A stretch of DNA of 64,000 bases from positions 55,400 to 119,399 of the forward strand of contig NZ_AEWI01000023.1 of the NCBI RefSeq assembly GCF_000191885.1, given 5' to 3'. The notes beneath the pieces were generated by a model that saw only the letters and a list, made by a program, of their open reading frames with translations, did no database searches and had not been told where the DNA came from. A program made the position numbers and the translations under genes. This DNA is from Anaerophaga thermohalophila DSM 12881 (GTDB lineage Bacteria > Bacteroidota > Bacteroidia > Bacteroidales > Marinilabiliaceae). Below are positions 46,081-55,567 of this stretch, piece by piece. Numbering within the stretch: position 1 is the first letter of the stretch; each line of letters starts with the position of its first letter.

Positions 46081-47652
46081 CTACCAGATGGATTCAAGTT
46101 GGGTGATTTTTGCTTCCACTACATCGATCAATCCATCTTCAGTAAACAATTCCAGCGTGTCGAAATGTTCTGTAGGATACACAAGGTTGGTGATCACCAC
46201 GTCACCGTCGGAAGCAAACCATTCTACCGATGACCAGTCGAGGATGATCCTCCAGGTCACTCTCTCTGATTCGATCAGATAGGGTGCATACTGCATTGAT
46301 GAGAAGAGAGGCGAGAAATCTTCAGATGTTGCATGCGTCCTGTCTGCATAGTAATATTTTACAATATTGTCATATCCTATCGTGTAATATTCCCCCAGTT
46401 GGTTGCTTAACCTGAGACCAAACTTCCCGGGAAAATCCATCCGGGTCATCTCTGAGACATCAAAAGTGAGCTCAATCTCAACAGGAGAGCCTACAAACAT
46501 CTTCCCCTCGAAAATACGACTTGATCCGTTGACCTTTAATTTTCTAATCTTATTTGATTTGCCGTATAATTTGCGAAGTTCAGCGACCGGTCTGGAAGTA
46601 AGCAGGTAGTTGTCTCTTACCTTTCTGAGACCCAACTCGCGGGGTAGAGTAGCCGACCCGCTCCAGTGCAGAGTGGGTTGTTCACCGGCATACTCCCAGT
46701 TGTTCATCCAGCCAATCAGGACGCGTCTCCCGTCTGGCATGTTATTCCAGGTAACACCTGCATAATTGTCTTTACCGTAATCCAGCCAGAGGGGTTCTCT
46801 CTGGATTATGGTAAAATGAGTACCGTCAAAATCGCCTACGAAGTACTGAGTACCTGTACCACCGGCTGGATTGCCGGGATTGATACTGACAATCAATACC
46901 TATTTCGTTTCGCCGCGATCGTTTATCTTCAGGGGGAAAAGATCCGGACATTCCCATACACCCTTCTTACTTTCACCCCCTTCCCCGAACTCACTTTCAA
47001 AGGTCCAGTCCAGGAGATTGGCAGAACTGTAAAAACGGATGGTCTGCCAGGCAGCCACACACATGATCCACCTTTCCGAACCGGGGTGCCACACTACTTT
47101 CGGATCACGGAAATCGCGAATACCGGGATTCTTCACCACCGGGTTATTGTCATATTTGGTCCAGCTTCTCCCATTGTCGGTACTATAGGCGATAGCCTGT
47201 TGCTGTACCTTAAACTCACGCCTCTCATCTTGTGCTACAGGATCATGATAGGTAAAAAAGGCAATCAGCGGGGGATTGTCCGCTGTCCCCAGTCCCGAGC
47301 GGTTCTTGCTGTCTGAGACGGCACTCCCTGAGAAAATGTAACCCAGACTGTCGGGATAGAGAGCAATGGGGAGATGTTTCCAGTGGATCAGGTCGCTGCT
47401 GACGGCATGCCCCCAGTGCATCGGTCCCCATACGGAGGAGTAAGGATGATGCTGATAAAAGAGGTGATACTCTCCATCGTGGTATACCAATCCGTTCGGA
47501 TCATTCATCCATCCTTTCTCAGGTGAAAAATGAATCTGGGGGCGGTATTTCTCACTGTATTTACTTACCGAATCATGCTCCGCCAGCTTCTGATGACAGG
47601 AAAACATCAGAAAGACAAGCGCGATTAAAGAAAGTTGAATTGTCTTCTTCAT
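46081..47652 (-). pseudogene. GH32 fructosidase/levanase-like lipoprotein interrupted by an in-frame amber codon
   Basis: The full frame would give 523 codons. It has a signal and lipobox (FLMFSC, Cys19), then the nucleophile motif WMNDPNG (near 48-54), FRDPK (near 182) and the acid/base motif WECPDLF (near 236). At 46900-46902 a TAG follows GETK. The same frame continues without shift as VLIVSINPGNPAGGTGTQYF through the fifth blade and the beta-sandwich domain to 46081. In relatives this position is Trp (TGG), so one G-to-A change explains it. Activity without the C-terminal half is unlikely. GH32 enzymes cleave beta-D-fructofuranosides. It overlaps the ribulokinase stop by 4 nt, last in the cluster. 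Confidence 0.88.
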
Positions 47653-49307
47653 TGCTGGTTTTGTAAAAATGATTGCTTTGTGCTCAAAAAATGAGCCAGC
47701 GACTGGTAACGTTCGTAACGAGCCTTGTAGAGCAGACTAACCTCCTGTCGCGGAGTATACGTCGTCAGGTTGCCCTGTTCCATCCGGTCGGTAGCCGACT
47801 GCAGCGAGTCAAACAGACCCGTGGCGACCGCGGCGAGCATGGCCGCACCCAATGCGCCGGCCTGTTGTGTAGCAGCCACTTTGATGGGCACTCCCATCAC
47901 ATCGGACAGGGTCTGCATCACGTAGGGCGACTTCAGAGAAATGCCCCCCACACCGATCACCTCTTCCACCCGTACGCCCTCCTTTGCGAGATGCTCCAGG
48001 ATGGCCCGCGATCCGAAGGCAGTAGCCTCCACCAGGCTCTTGAAGAGTTGCGCCGGCGTGGTTTCCAGGGTGATCCCCATGATGCCCCCTTTCAGTGTCT
48101 GATCGGCAAAAGGAGAGTGACGGCCATTCAGCCAGTCATTGGCAATCGGGTCTGTTTCCGTGAACGGTAAATTTTCTGCTTCTACAGTAAGCCGCTGCAG
48201 AAGGTTACTGGTCAATGCGACCCTCTCTTTCTTCGGAATGGTATTTGCAGTCCAGGAAAGTATATCCCTGAACCAGGCATAAATGTCGCCGAAAGCCGAT
48301 TGTCCCGCTTCCAGTCCGATCAGCCCGGGAATCACGGAGCCATCCACTTGACCGCTGATGCCCGGGATCAGCTTGTCACCGATATCCTGTTTCGGGGTGA
48401 CCACGATGTCACAGGTGGAGGTCCCGATGATCTTTATCATGCAGTTTGCACGGATGCCGGCACCCATGGCCCCGACATGTGCATCGAGGATGCCGGCGGA
48501 GACCACCACGCTGCGGGGGAATCCAAACCGCTCTGACCACTCTTCGGTAAGGGTCCCGACCGGAGTGCCGCCGGTATGGGTTTCGTCGCTTAAATGCGCC
48601 CTGAATTCGCCCAGCAGGGGGTCGAGCCTGGAAAGGAATACCGAGGAGGGGTAACCGCCCCATTCCTCCGCCCACATCCCTTTGTGCCCGGCGGCACAGC
48701 GGCTTCTCTTCACCTTCTCAGGCAAGAGGTTGCCGGTCAGCAATGCCGGCATCCAGTCGCAATGTTCGATCAGTCCCCGGGCATCGCGCCGGATGCGTTC
48801 GTTCTGCTGCAGGATATGGAGTGCCTTTGACCAGAACCATTCGGAGGAGTAGATTCCTCCGGAGCGTGCGGTATAGTCGGTTTCCCACTCATGGGCCAGT
48901 CTGTTGATCTCATCCGCCTCGTTGACTGCGGTAGGGTCTTTCCATAGCACGAACATGGCGTCGGGATCCTCTTCATACCCGGGCAACAGCGCCAGGGGGG
49001 TACCGTTCCGATCGGTCAGACAGGGTGTACTCCCGGTGGTATCGATACCCAGTGCGACGATGTTGTTAATCTCTGCGGGCTTCATCTGCCTCAAAACACC
49101 ATGAACTGCCTCTTCCAGTGAATCGATATAATCCTGTGGATGCTGGCGGTAGCGGTTTTGTGCGGGGGTACAATATAAACCCTCTCTCCAGCGTGGATAA
49201 AAAGCAGTATGTGATGTCTCTTCTTTCCCTGTCGTGCTGTTAACGACGAGTGCCCGGCAGGAATCCGTGCCATAGTCTATCCCTACAATATATTGATTCA
49301 TATTCAT
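47649..49307 (-). CDS. araB: Ribulokinase (FGGY carbohydrate kinase, AraB type)
   Basis: This 552-residue FGGY kinase has the N-terminal phosphate loop GIDYGTDSCRALVV (about 9-22), catalytic region ALGIDTTGSTPCL (near 88) and C-terminal ATP site GVGGISLKSPYVMQTLSDVMGVPI (near 470). Length and features match AraB-type ribulokinases, which phosphorylate both L- and D-ribulose. Next to a FucI-type isomerase and with no araA or araD present, D-ribulose is the more likely substrate, giving D-ribulose 5-phosphate. It follows the permease gene without any gap (49308/49307) and overlaps the GH32 gene by 4 nt. Confidence 0.88.
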   Translation of the reverse strand: MNMNQYIVGIDYGTDSCRALVVNSTTGKEETSHTAFYPRWREGLYCTPAQNRYRQHPQDYIDSLEEAVHGVLRQMKPAEINNIVALGIDTTGSTPCLTDRNGTPLALLPGYEEDPDAMFVLWKDPTAVNEADEINRLAHEWETDYTARSGGIYSSEWFWSKALHILQQNERIRRDARGLIEHCDWMPALLTGNLLPEKVKRSRCAAGHKGMWAEEWGGYPSSVFLSRLDPLLGEFRAHLSDETHTGGTPVGTLTEEWSERFGFPRSVVVSAGILDAHVGAMGAGIRANCMIKIIGTSTCDIVVTPKQDIGDKLIPGISGQVDGSVIPGLIGLEAGQSAFGDIYAWFRDILSWTANTIPKKERVALTSNLLQRLTVEAENLPFTETDPIANDWLNGRHSPFADQTLKGGIMGITLETTPAQLFKSLVEATAFGSRAILEHLAKEGVRVEEVIGVGGISLKSPYVMQTLSDVMGVPIKVAATQQAGALGAAMLAAVATGLFDSLQSATDRMEQGNLTTYTPRQEVSLLYKARYERYQSLAHFLSTKQSFLQNQQ

Positions 49308-50753
49308 TTATTTCCCATTACCCAGCTTCTTACTGCGGGCAACCGTTAAACTGTAAAAAGCAATTATTAAAAACGCGATAGCCGGCACCCAGTAAGCAAA
49401 ATTAATACTTCCAGCCTGATCGGAGAGGATTCCCTGAATCTGAGTCAGCAGTGCTGCTCCGGCGATCGCCATCACCATGCCTGATCCGGCAATCTTGGTA
49501 TCTTCACCCAGCCCCCTCATTCCCAATCCGTAGATGGTCGGAAACATCAGCGACATACATCCCGATATTCCCATCAGTGCGTAAACCCCCCAAAAACCCT
49601 GTCCGTAAATGGCGATCAGCGACAAAACCACAGACAAAAGAGAGAGTGCAGATAAGAGATTGACCGGACGGATATATTTCATCAGCCAGGTACAAACAAA
49701 ACGACCGATAACGAACAATAATAACGACATGATGTAATAGGTGGCACCGGCCTGCTCAGCCGTACGTGGCAGCAGAACATCCAGGCCAATGGCTTCGGTG
49801 AATGCATAGAATCCCCCCGCAATGGGCTCCACCACGCGCAATGCCCCAATGATGGCATCCTGTGAAGGGTTAGCACCCAGGCCTGCAATCACGCCATCGA
49901 AATTGAGCTGTTGCATGGCGTAACGAATGATAAACGACCATACAGCTATCTGGGCACCGACATAAAAAAATTGAGCAATCACTCCCCACACATAGTTTTT
50001 GTTCTTTTTTAAACGTGCCCAGGTTGCTTTCAGATCCAGGCTTTTATCTTCGTCCTGTGCTTTGGGCATCGAAGTAAAGTAGATCAACAGAAAAAGCACC
50101 AGCATCACTACGCCCAGGATCAAATAAGCCGTAGTCACGGCATTCAGCTCCCCATTCTGTATGGCAACAAGTTCCGGTCCGCTCAGGGCATCTCTTTCGG
50201 CTGCAGTCATTGTATTTAACTGCGACAGTACGAAAATCTGGCTTACCAGCACACCGGTGAGTGCACCAAAAGGGTTAAACGACTGAGAGAAATTGAGTCG
50301 CCGTGTAGCGGTAACCGGATCACCCAGTGAGTAAACATAGGCATTTGCCGAAGTCTCAAGGACCGAGAGGCCGGCAAACAACACGAAGATCGCGAACAGA
50401 TAGGTCGCGAAGCTAAGGGGTGAACTGATTCCGTTGGCCAGCAACGCCGGATAAAACAGGAAGGTACCCGTAATGCATAACCCTAACCCGAGGAGGACAC
50501 CCGATTTATAGGTATGCTTTTTGATGAAGATGGCGCCGGGCAGTGCAAAACAGCCGTAACCCAATAAGTAGCAGACAACCTGTATCCAGGCAGTGCGTGT
50601 ATCTGAGAGGCTCATGATGCGCTTGAATGCCGCCAGCATGGTATCGGTCATGTTGTTGGGTACCGCCCAGATAAAAAAGAGAGAAGTGAGAAGGATAAAG
50701 GGGAAAATGATCCCTGCCGGCACCAGCCGGTGTTTTTCTGAATTTGTATTCAT
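49308..50753 (-). CDS. fucP: FucP-type sugar:H+ symporter (MFS)
   Basis: This 481-residue protein has about 12 hydrophobic helices. FucP/GluP family features are FFIWAVPNNMTDTMLAAFKRIMSLSDTRTAWIQ (about 26-58), LETSANAYVYSLGDP, RLNFSQSFNPFGALTG and the C-terminal GLGEDTKIAGSGMVMAIAGAAL. FucP of Escherichia coli takes L-fucose and also D-arabinose, which share ring configuration. It is immediately upstream of ribulokinase, consistent with D-arabinose uptake. Confidence 0.87.
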   Translation of the reverse strand: MNTNSEKHRLVPAGIIFPFILLTSLFFIWAVPNNMTDTMLAAFKRIMSLSDTRTAWIQVVCYLLGYGCFALPGAIFIKKHTYKSGVLLGLGLCITGTFLFYPALLANGISSPLSFATYLFAIFVLFAGLSVLETSANAYVYSLGDPVTATRRLNFSQSFNPFGALTGVLVSQIFVLSQLNTMTAAERDALSGPELVAIQNGELNAVTTAYLILGVVMLVLFLLIYFTSMPKAQDEDKSLDLKATWARLKKNKNYVWGVIAQFFYVGAQIAVWSFIIRYAMQQLNFDGVIAGLGANPSQDAIIGALRVVEPIAGGFYAFTEAIGLDVLLPRTAEQAGATYYIMSLLLFVIGRFVCTWLMKYIRPVNLLSALSLLSVVLSLIAIYGQGFWGVYALMGISGCMSLMFPTIYGLGMRGLGEDTKIAGSGMVMAIAGAALLTQIQGILSDQAGSINFAYWVPAIAFLIIAFYSLTVARSKKLGNGK

Positions 50754-50839
50754 TTTTTTAAGTTGTCGATGTTCTGTATTCAGTTGTCAGCGCTCAGTAC
50801 TCAGCTTTCAGTCGTCAGTGCTTAGTCAGGTTATTCTGA

Positions 50840-52105
50840 TTACCGATTGCTATTAAAAATATTCTTTACTTTCTCCAGGCTCACACCCAGTAATTTTTCT
50901 GAGATAGGGGAGAGGGAGGCCTCATCACCCACGAAATGGTACACATTGTGCTGGTGAGAGAGTGATTCGCCCGGTTTTAAAAAAGCGGCCGGTGAGCAGC
51001 TCTCCAGCTCCAGGAAGGGGCCCATGATGCTACCATCTTCCAGCGGGCCGTCGTTGTAGGCGTTGAGCGCGTCACCTTTCAGGGGATCTTTCTCCGGGTT
51101 CCACTCCTGGTTGAGGTAGGTGGCTTCAGGTTGTGTGGTGAAGGTCATCACGGTAAGCCGCCCCCCGATCGGGTCGTAATTGGCCGCGATCCCTTTGGTC
51201 TTGCGCGCGTTCATCCCTAGCTTTCCCCTCGATTTTCCATCCGTTTTAAAAAAAAGAACTCCATTTTCGTCGATCAGTCGGTCAGCAGGTATTTCGCCGA
51301 AATAATCGGATGTAACAACCCGGCCCAAATCTTTTTCACTCCCTGTTTGATAGGGGATTATCGTCACTGCCGAGTCGGACGGGATAAACATATCGAGCAT
51401 CCAAAGACAAACTGTGCCTGTCTCCGGAGTCCATTCAAAATCATTTTGGTTTGTAATCCTGTTTTCGGTACTGTAGGCCACCATCTTCATCTCCCCGGGG
51501 AGAGTTAAGTTCAGCTCCCTGCTACTTTCTTCCCTGGAGAGTAGTTTGATTTGTCGTTCGGCTTTAATTTTCAGTTCTGTACCCCGGTAGTTTTTCACCT
51601 CTATTTCCTTGGTGAACGCAGCCTGTGTGGAAGTTGCATCTGTCAGCTCCCATGCTTCGATATCGATCGCCCTGGGAGTGTGCCAGTTGTCATACACCTG
51701 CTCTGTTCCCGGTGCAAAGAAAACCGAGTATTGTCCTCCCTCAGGGCCGAGCCAGAACCGGTTTTCACCACCGAAGCCGTTCATATGTTCATCCACGATG
51801 CCGGCATCGAAGAATTTGTAGTTGACAAAACCGTGGCTGGTTCCATCCAGACCGTTAGCCGTAGAAGTGAAAACCTTTGCCTGGTATTTTGCCGAAAGAA
51901 TCACCTGTGCTTTTTCATCTTCCGATTTCAGGAGGATCAGGCTGTCTTTTTCCGATAAGTAGTTCAGGTCGTACCCAAACGTTCCTTTTTCATAGTTCAT
52001 TTCCATAGATTCCGTTTTTTTCCTGTTATCTGTGCAGGAGAGGGTAAACACTCCCCCGATCAGCACTGCGACGGCGATTCCTTTGAATTGATTTCGTTTC
52101 TTCAT
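50840..52105 (-). CDS. Periplasmic or surface lipoprotein, DUF6786-like, in GH172 cluster
   Basis: This has 421 residues from MKKRNQFKGIAVAVLI; the longer frame to 52204 runs through an R1 end and is rejected. The lipobox is FTLSC (about Cys24). The rest is beta-rich (aldose-epimerase-like rhythm; GGENRFWLGPEGGQYSVFF, TTQPEATYLNQEWNPEKDP, ELESCSPAAFLKPGESLSH). I connect it from memory with the Bacteroidota family DUF6786, often near DUF2961 genes; function unknown. The galactose-mutarotase-like feel (ExESxSP near the C-terminus) hints at sugar binding or epimerisation. It sits between GH172-1 and fucP in one direction. Confidence 0.6.
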   Translation of the reverse strand: MKKRNQFKGIAVAVLIGGVFTLSCTDNRKKTESMEMNYEKGTFGYDLNYLSEKDSLILLKSEDEKAQVILSAKYQAKVFTSTANGLDGTSHGFVNYKFFDAGIVDEHMNGFGGENRFWLGPEGGQYSVFFAPGTEQVYDNWHTPRAIDIEAWELTDATSTQAAFTKEIEVKNYRGTELKIKAERQIKLLSREESSRELNLTLPGEMKMVAYSTENRITNQNDFEWTPETGTVCLWMLDMFIPSDSAVTIIPYQTGSEKDLGRVVTSDYFGEIPADRLIDENGVLFFKTDGKSRGKLGMNARKTKGIAANYDPIGGRLTVMTFTTQPEATYLNQEWNPEKDPLKGDALNAYNDGPLEDGSIMGPFLELESCSPAAFLKPGESLSHQHNVYHFVGDEASLSPISEKLLGVSLEKVKNIFNSNR

Positions 52106-52121
52106 GTTGTTGAATATTGTT

Positions 52122-52141
52122 GAGTCCGGTCTAAAAAGTAT
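52122..52141. repeat. Solo left end of repeat R1
   Basis: GAGTCCGGTCTAAAAAGTAT is identical to the 12428 copy end except at one base. It sits 17 nt upstream of the DUF6786-like gene start, inside the GH172 to DUF6786 spacer. No right end is seen. Confidence 0.65.
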
Positions 52142-52203
52142 CCAAACAGGCAAGCTTTTCCGTAGTCTCTCAAATGAGTGTTGACGAAATTGGTCTGCAA
52201 GCA

Positions 52204-53376
52204 TTAATTCACTTCAAGTTCTTTCCAGGAAGGCAGTGCAGGAAACGAAGCATGTGGTTCAGCCTGATACCAGAAAACAGCGGAAGAGATGTCCGACTGT
52301 TGGGGAAGGTAACGGCCGCCATGTCTCCAGCCCAAATCCTGAATGGTTATGCGTAAATCTTTTTTGAAACGGATGGGGTCCATTATGTGCCACCTGTACA
52401 GTCCGAAACGTTGCCCTGCCTTGTAGGCCAGTTCGGGAGGCAGCACTTGTACCAGCCCTGCGTAAGGTGTGGTAAACGTTACATACTTACCATTCCGGTC
52501 GAAACCGTATGAACCACAGAAATAGTCTTCCGTGCCGGTGCCGATAATGGTGGGAAACTGCTGATCACCATCAATGAAGAACTTGATTTCACCTTCACCC
52601 CACCAGCCGTTATTGTTCACCTGCCAGGCCATGTAGACGCCCACGTAATGTCCTTCACCCTTAATACCATCCACTATGGTGTAAACTGATGTGGTATTCA
52701 CCTTTGTCCTGCGAAACTGTGCATGGAAGTAAGCGGCGTCATCCGGTACATCGGTCAGCGTATAGTCGATCTGATAATAGAGGCTCATCGGCTGTTCGTC
52801 GTTGATGTTGGTCATTGTGATGCGTGCTTTCTTGTGAAACGGCATGTTCCAGTAGCAGTTAAAGGCGCTGCCGGGATTAACCGTTACCGGCAGTGAGTTG
52901 AGATGGGCATATTCGTTCCATCCCATCCCGAAAAAGTGTCCTACCGGAACCTCTACAGAGGGTTCTGTCTCATCGTCCCAGTAGATGCGGATGATGGAGA
53001 AGCGCCAGTTGCCAGTGGGGGTCATCCAGATATGTTGGATGGCACCTGGACCCTCTATTTCGGCCATAGTAAATGTTTCTCCCGGCTGTATGATAACATA
53101 AGGATTTACCTTCCACCCCTGTCCCAGGTCACGGGCAGCATGGCTTGCATTAGCGGTATTTCGGGGAGCATTGGGATCGGGTGTAGCCATACCACCTTTC
53201 CCTTTTTCGCCGGTGAAATTTTCAGGGCTGATCGACCTTGACTCCGCATTGGAAAGGCGATACAAATTGCTCATATTCATCCCGAGTCCATTGAAATTTC
53301 GGTTCTGTGCAAATGAAGTCACAGTAAAAACAGAAATAAGTACCGTAAAGATCATTGATTTTAAATGCATCATCAT
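52204..53376 (-). CDS. DUF2961/GH172 family glycoside hydrolase, copy 1
   Basis: This 390-residue protein has a signal peptide (about 1-23, SFAQN). The DUF2961 core is EIEGPGAIQHIWMT (near 110), the strand-rich MGWNEYAHLNSLPVTV, the signature GWWGEGEIKFFIDGD followed by GTGTEDYFCGSYGF (about 255-295), and YRWHIMDPIRF. GH172 members include alpha-D-fructofuranosidase/difructose dianhydride I synthase-hydrolase and exo-alpha-D-arabinofuranosidases. The Glu residues of GEGE and GTGTED are in the region holding the family's catalytic acids. It is probably periplasmic. It belongs to the FucI/FucP/ribulokinase cluster. Confidence 0.85.
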   Translation of the reverse strand: MMMHLKSMIFTVLISVFTVTSFAQNRNFNGLGMNMSNLYRLSNAESRSISPENFTGEKGKGGMATPDPNAPRNTANASHAARDLGQGWKVNPYVIIQPGETFTMAEIEGPGAIQHIWMTPTGNWRFSIIRIYWDDETEPSVEVPVGHFFGMGWNEYAHLNSLPVTVNPGSAFNCYWNMPFHKKARITMTNINDEQPMSLYYQIDYTLTDVPDDAAYFHAQFRRTKVNTTSVYTIVDGIKGEGHYVGVYMAWQVNNNGWWGEGEIKFFIDGDQQFPTIIGTGTEDYFCGSYGFDRNGKYVTFTTPYAGLVQVLPPELAYKAGQRFGLYRWHIMDPIRFKKDLRITIQDLGWRHGGRYLPQQSDISSAVFWYQAEPHASFPALPSWKELEVN

Positions 53377-53726
53377 TGTTGTTTATTTAAGTTTGACATT
53401 CTTTTTTTGTCCATTAAGGCAAACATTAACTGAACTTCCGCATGTGCTTATTGAAAATGTATTCAACTTAATGGCGAGACATAGAATAGATATGTTTTGT
53501 GGGGTATCCATTGACCACGGGGAATGTGAAAAGAGTAGCTGTTTGAGCAAAGCGAGTTTCTTCTCTTTTCGTAATCGAGGGCAAGCGTCGGTCACAAAAC
53601 ATTGTTAGTTAATGATTTATATGTAACTGTAACACATGTAATTTAAATAGGAAGTCAACAAAATTGGCATTACCTGTAAAAGGCGCAACTGTGTTGAGTG
53701 GTTTAATTACATGTGTCTATCGGCAA
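53377..53726. other. 350-bp gap, no gene recognised
   Basis: The region is between the PqaA-like gene stop and the GH172-1 start. A short minus-strand frame (53383-53595, MTDACPRLRKEKK) has no start signal or domain I can name; its DNA could be part of another dispersed repeat. I see no clear terminator. Confidence 0.3.
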
Positions 53727-55085
53727 TTATTGCACAAATACTTTTTTATTATCCGAGACATACGTCCGCGTACTGACCGTATATTCATCGCCATGGATAT
53801 CCTTATAGACCAGATCCACATAAAAAGCCTGGAATCCTTTCTTCGGATAATTAATGCTTACATTGACTGCAGATCTGTCCCTGGCATTGAGCTGTATATC
53901 ACTTTTAGTCCATATAGCCTTACGAAAGTCCCGACTATCAGAAACAGATTTCCATAATCTGGCACCTATCAGTTTATCGGGGGAGGCTTTTACATTGAGC
54001 TCAATATTTCTACGTTTTTCCACCAGGTTCCATTCGCAGACAGGATTATCCGTCCTGTACAACATATGGGTAAAAAATGCACTTAACGCTCCGAAAGCCT
54101 GTTCTTTATTCCCCAAACCATGACCAGCATTGGGAACATAATGCAACAGGTTATGCCCGGGAATCTCATTGATATAATGTTTCACCGCATCCACGGTCCA
54201 GTAGGGATCGTTTGTTGCCATAATGATCATTTTAGGCATCGTCAGCTTGTTCCGGTAAGAGTAAGGATCTATCATCTGTACGACAGCTCTTCCAAATTCG
54301 CTATGGATTGCCTGTGGGATTTCCAGATTCACATAATCCTGGATATTCTCGCTGTATTCTCCGTAGAGTTGTTTCTGATAATCAAAGGTGACGGGCATAT
54401 TCAGCATATCGATCACCATGGGAGCGATTGCTTCCACACGCGGATCCTGAAGTGCTCCGGTAAGCCAGGTCGTCCATCCGCGTTTTGAAGCTCCGGATAC
54501 GAGAAAACGATTTATCTGCCGGTCCAATTGTTGCGTAGCAAATTCCTGCACCACATCCATGGCTCTGTAGGCCGATTTTGTCATGGGAAAGAGCAGTGGC
54601 CAGGAGTAATCTTTGTCTTTTTTGAACTCATTGAGCGTATAGGAGATCAAAGCATCTTCTTTCAAACCACCATACAGAGGCTGATTGGGCACTTGTTTCA
54701 AGATACAGACCAAGGCATTATTTCGGTTGGCCAGGGCAGACAGGGACAAAAACAAATCATCCGCTTCTTTTGCAAATTTCGGAATGCCATCGTTTAGTGA
54801 GCCGCCGTCTACAAATAAGAGAGCCCCATCCTGTTTTAAGGTCTGCGGGACAAAGATAATAAGTTCATGTTTCCACAGGATTTCATGCCATTTCTGAGAA
54901 ATAAACAGTAAGGAATAAACCCTTGTCTCATCCATGTCATATGTCTTTCGGACTTCCCATCCCCAGGTAGGGTCGTCATTGTGGACATAAGCATTCAGCG
55001 CCGTTTCGGGTGTAACAGCTTGTTGTGCATAAACTGCAATAGAGCAAAAATAAGCGATTAAAATTACAATTAAGTTTTGTTTCAT
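53727..55085 (-). CDS. PhoPQ-activated pathogenicity-related (PqaA) alpha/beta-hydrolase
   Basis: This 452-residue protein has a signal peptide (about 1-20, VYAQQ). PqaA-family features are NDDPTWGWEV (about 35), an alpha/beta-hydrolase core with FLVSGASKRGWTTWL (Ser nucleophile near 203), DPYSYRNKLTMPKMII (Asp near 300) and PNAGHGLG (His near 322). The family is named from a Salmonella gene induced by PhoPQ; substrates are unknown. Placement between two GH172 genes suggests an esterase acting on acylated glycan. R2 tandem units lie directly upstream. Confidence 0.83.
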   Translation of the reverse strand: MKQNLIVILIAYFCSIAVYAQQAVTPETALNAYVHNDDPTWGWEVRKTYDMDETRVYSLLFISQKWHEILWKHELIIFVPQTLKQDGALLFVDGGSLNDGIPKFAKEADDLFLSLSALANRNNALVCILKQVPNQPLYGGLKEDALISYTLNEFKKDKDYSWPLLFPMTKSAYRAMDVVQEFATQQLDRQINRFLVSGASKRGWTTWLTGALQDPRVEAIAPMVIDMLNMPVTFDYQKQLYGEYSENIQDYVNLEIPQAIHSEFGRAVVQMIDPYSYRNKLTMPKMIIMATNDPYWTVDAVKHYINEIPGHNLLHYVPNAGHGLGNKEQAFGALSAFFTHMLYRTDNPVCEWNLVEKRRNIELNVKASPDKLIGARLWKSVSDSRDFRKAIWTKSDIQLNARDRSAVNVSINYPKKGFQAFYVDLVYKDIHGDEYTVSTRTYVSDNKKVFVQ

Positions 55086-55086
55086 C

Positions 55087-55278
55087 CGTATAAAATTAGT
55101 CTAAGTTATTGGTCGAATGTAACTCGCATGATTGATTTTATACATGTTCTTTTGTGACAAACCTTGTCATGCTCGTTTCATTCGTATATAATTTACTTAA
55201 GTTATTGGCCTAATGGAACTCGCATGATTGATTTTATACATGTCCTTTTGTGGCAATCTTTGTCATGCTCGTTTCATC
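55087..55278. repeat. Two tandem units of repeat R2 (period 96 bp)
   Basis: GTTATTGG occurs at 55105 and 55201, and the surrounding 96-bp units agree along their length (CTCGCATGATTGATTTTATA, CATG, TCATGCTCGTTTCAT). Another unit is at 29945-30040 and fragments are at 39945 and 30130. The first unit begins 2 nt upstream of the PqaA-like start codon, so the repeats are the promoter/leader region of that gene. Confidence 0.8.
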
Positions 55279-55425
55279 TGGTTATATTTATTTTTCAAAC
55301 AGAATTATTCTTGTAATATATTGATGTCGTGATAATTAATTGTTTACTGGCAGACATTAAGTATACTTTTTGAGATCCGAGACTGTTCCCAAAAGTGTGT
55401 CTGAGTAGCTAAAAATGAACATCGT

Positions 55426-55525
55426 CTAATTCTACTTTACGCCTTTAGTTTTTCTTTTTGCTTATGATGAGCTGTATCAATATCTGCCTGTCTTTTCTTG
55501 TGCCGTTTAAGCATTTATTTCTCTC
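55426..55525. mobile_element. About 95-bp end fragment of the IS701-like element
   Basis: TAATTCTACTTTACG followed by TTTAGTTTTTCTTTTTGCTT and CTTTTCTTGTGCCGTTTAAG matches the left end of the IS copy at 58640 almost base for base, then stops near 55520. This is a third insertion scar in the cluster. The remaining gap (55086-55567) holds only this and the R2 units. Confidence 0.8.
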
Positions 55526-55567
55526 TATGGTTAAGTAGCTGATTCTCATCGATGATGAAATGTAATG

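Noticed and set aside
46081..47652. Two separate functional GH32 genes
   Set aside because: The second part has only a TTG start just after the stop codon, lacks the catalytic motifs, and continues exactly in frame, so it is one interrupted gene.
52106..52204. N-terminal extension of the DUF6786-like lipoprotein
   Set aside because: The extension reads through an R1 repeat end, and a normal lipoprotein signal starts at 52105.
53383..53595. 70-residue open frame beginning MTDACPRLRKEKK
   Set aside because: No domain, signal or ribosome-binding site was seen; it may be translated repeat DNA rather than a gene.
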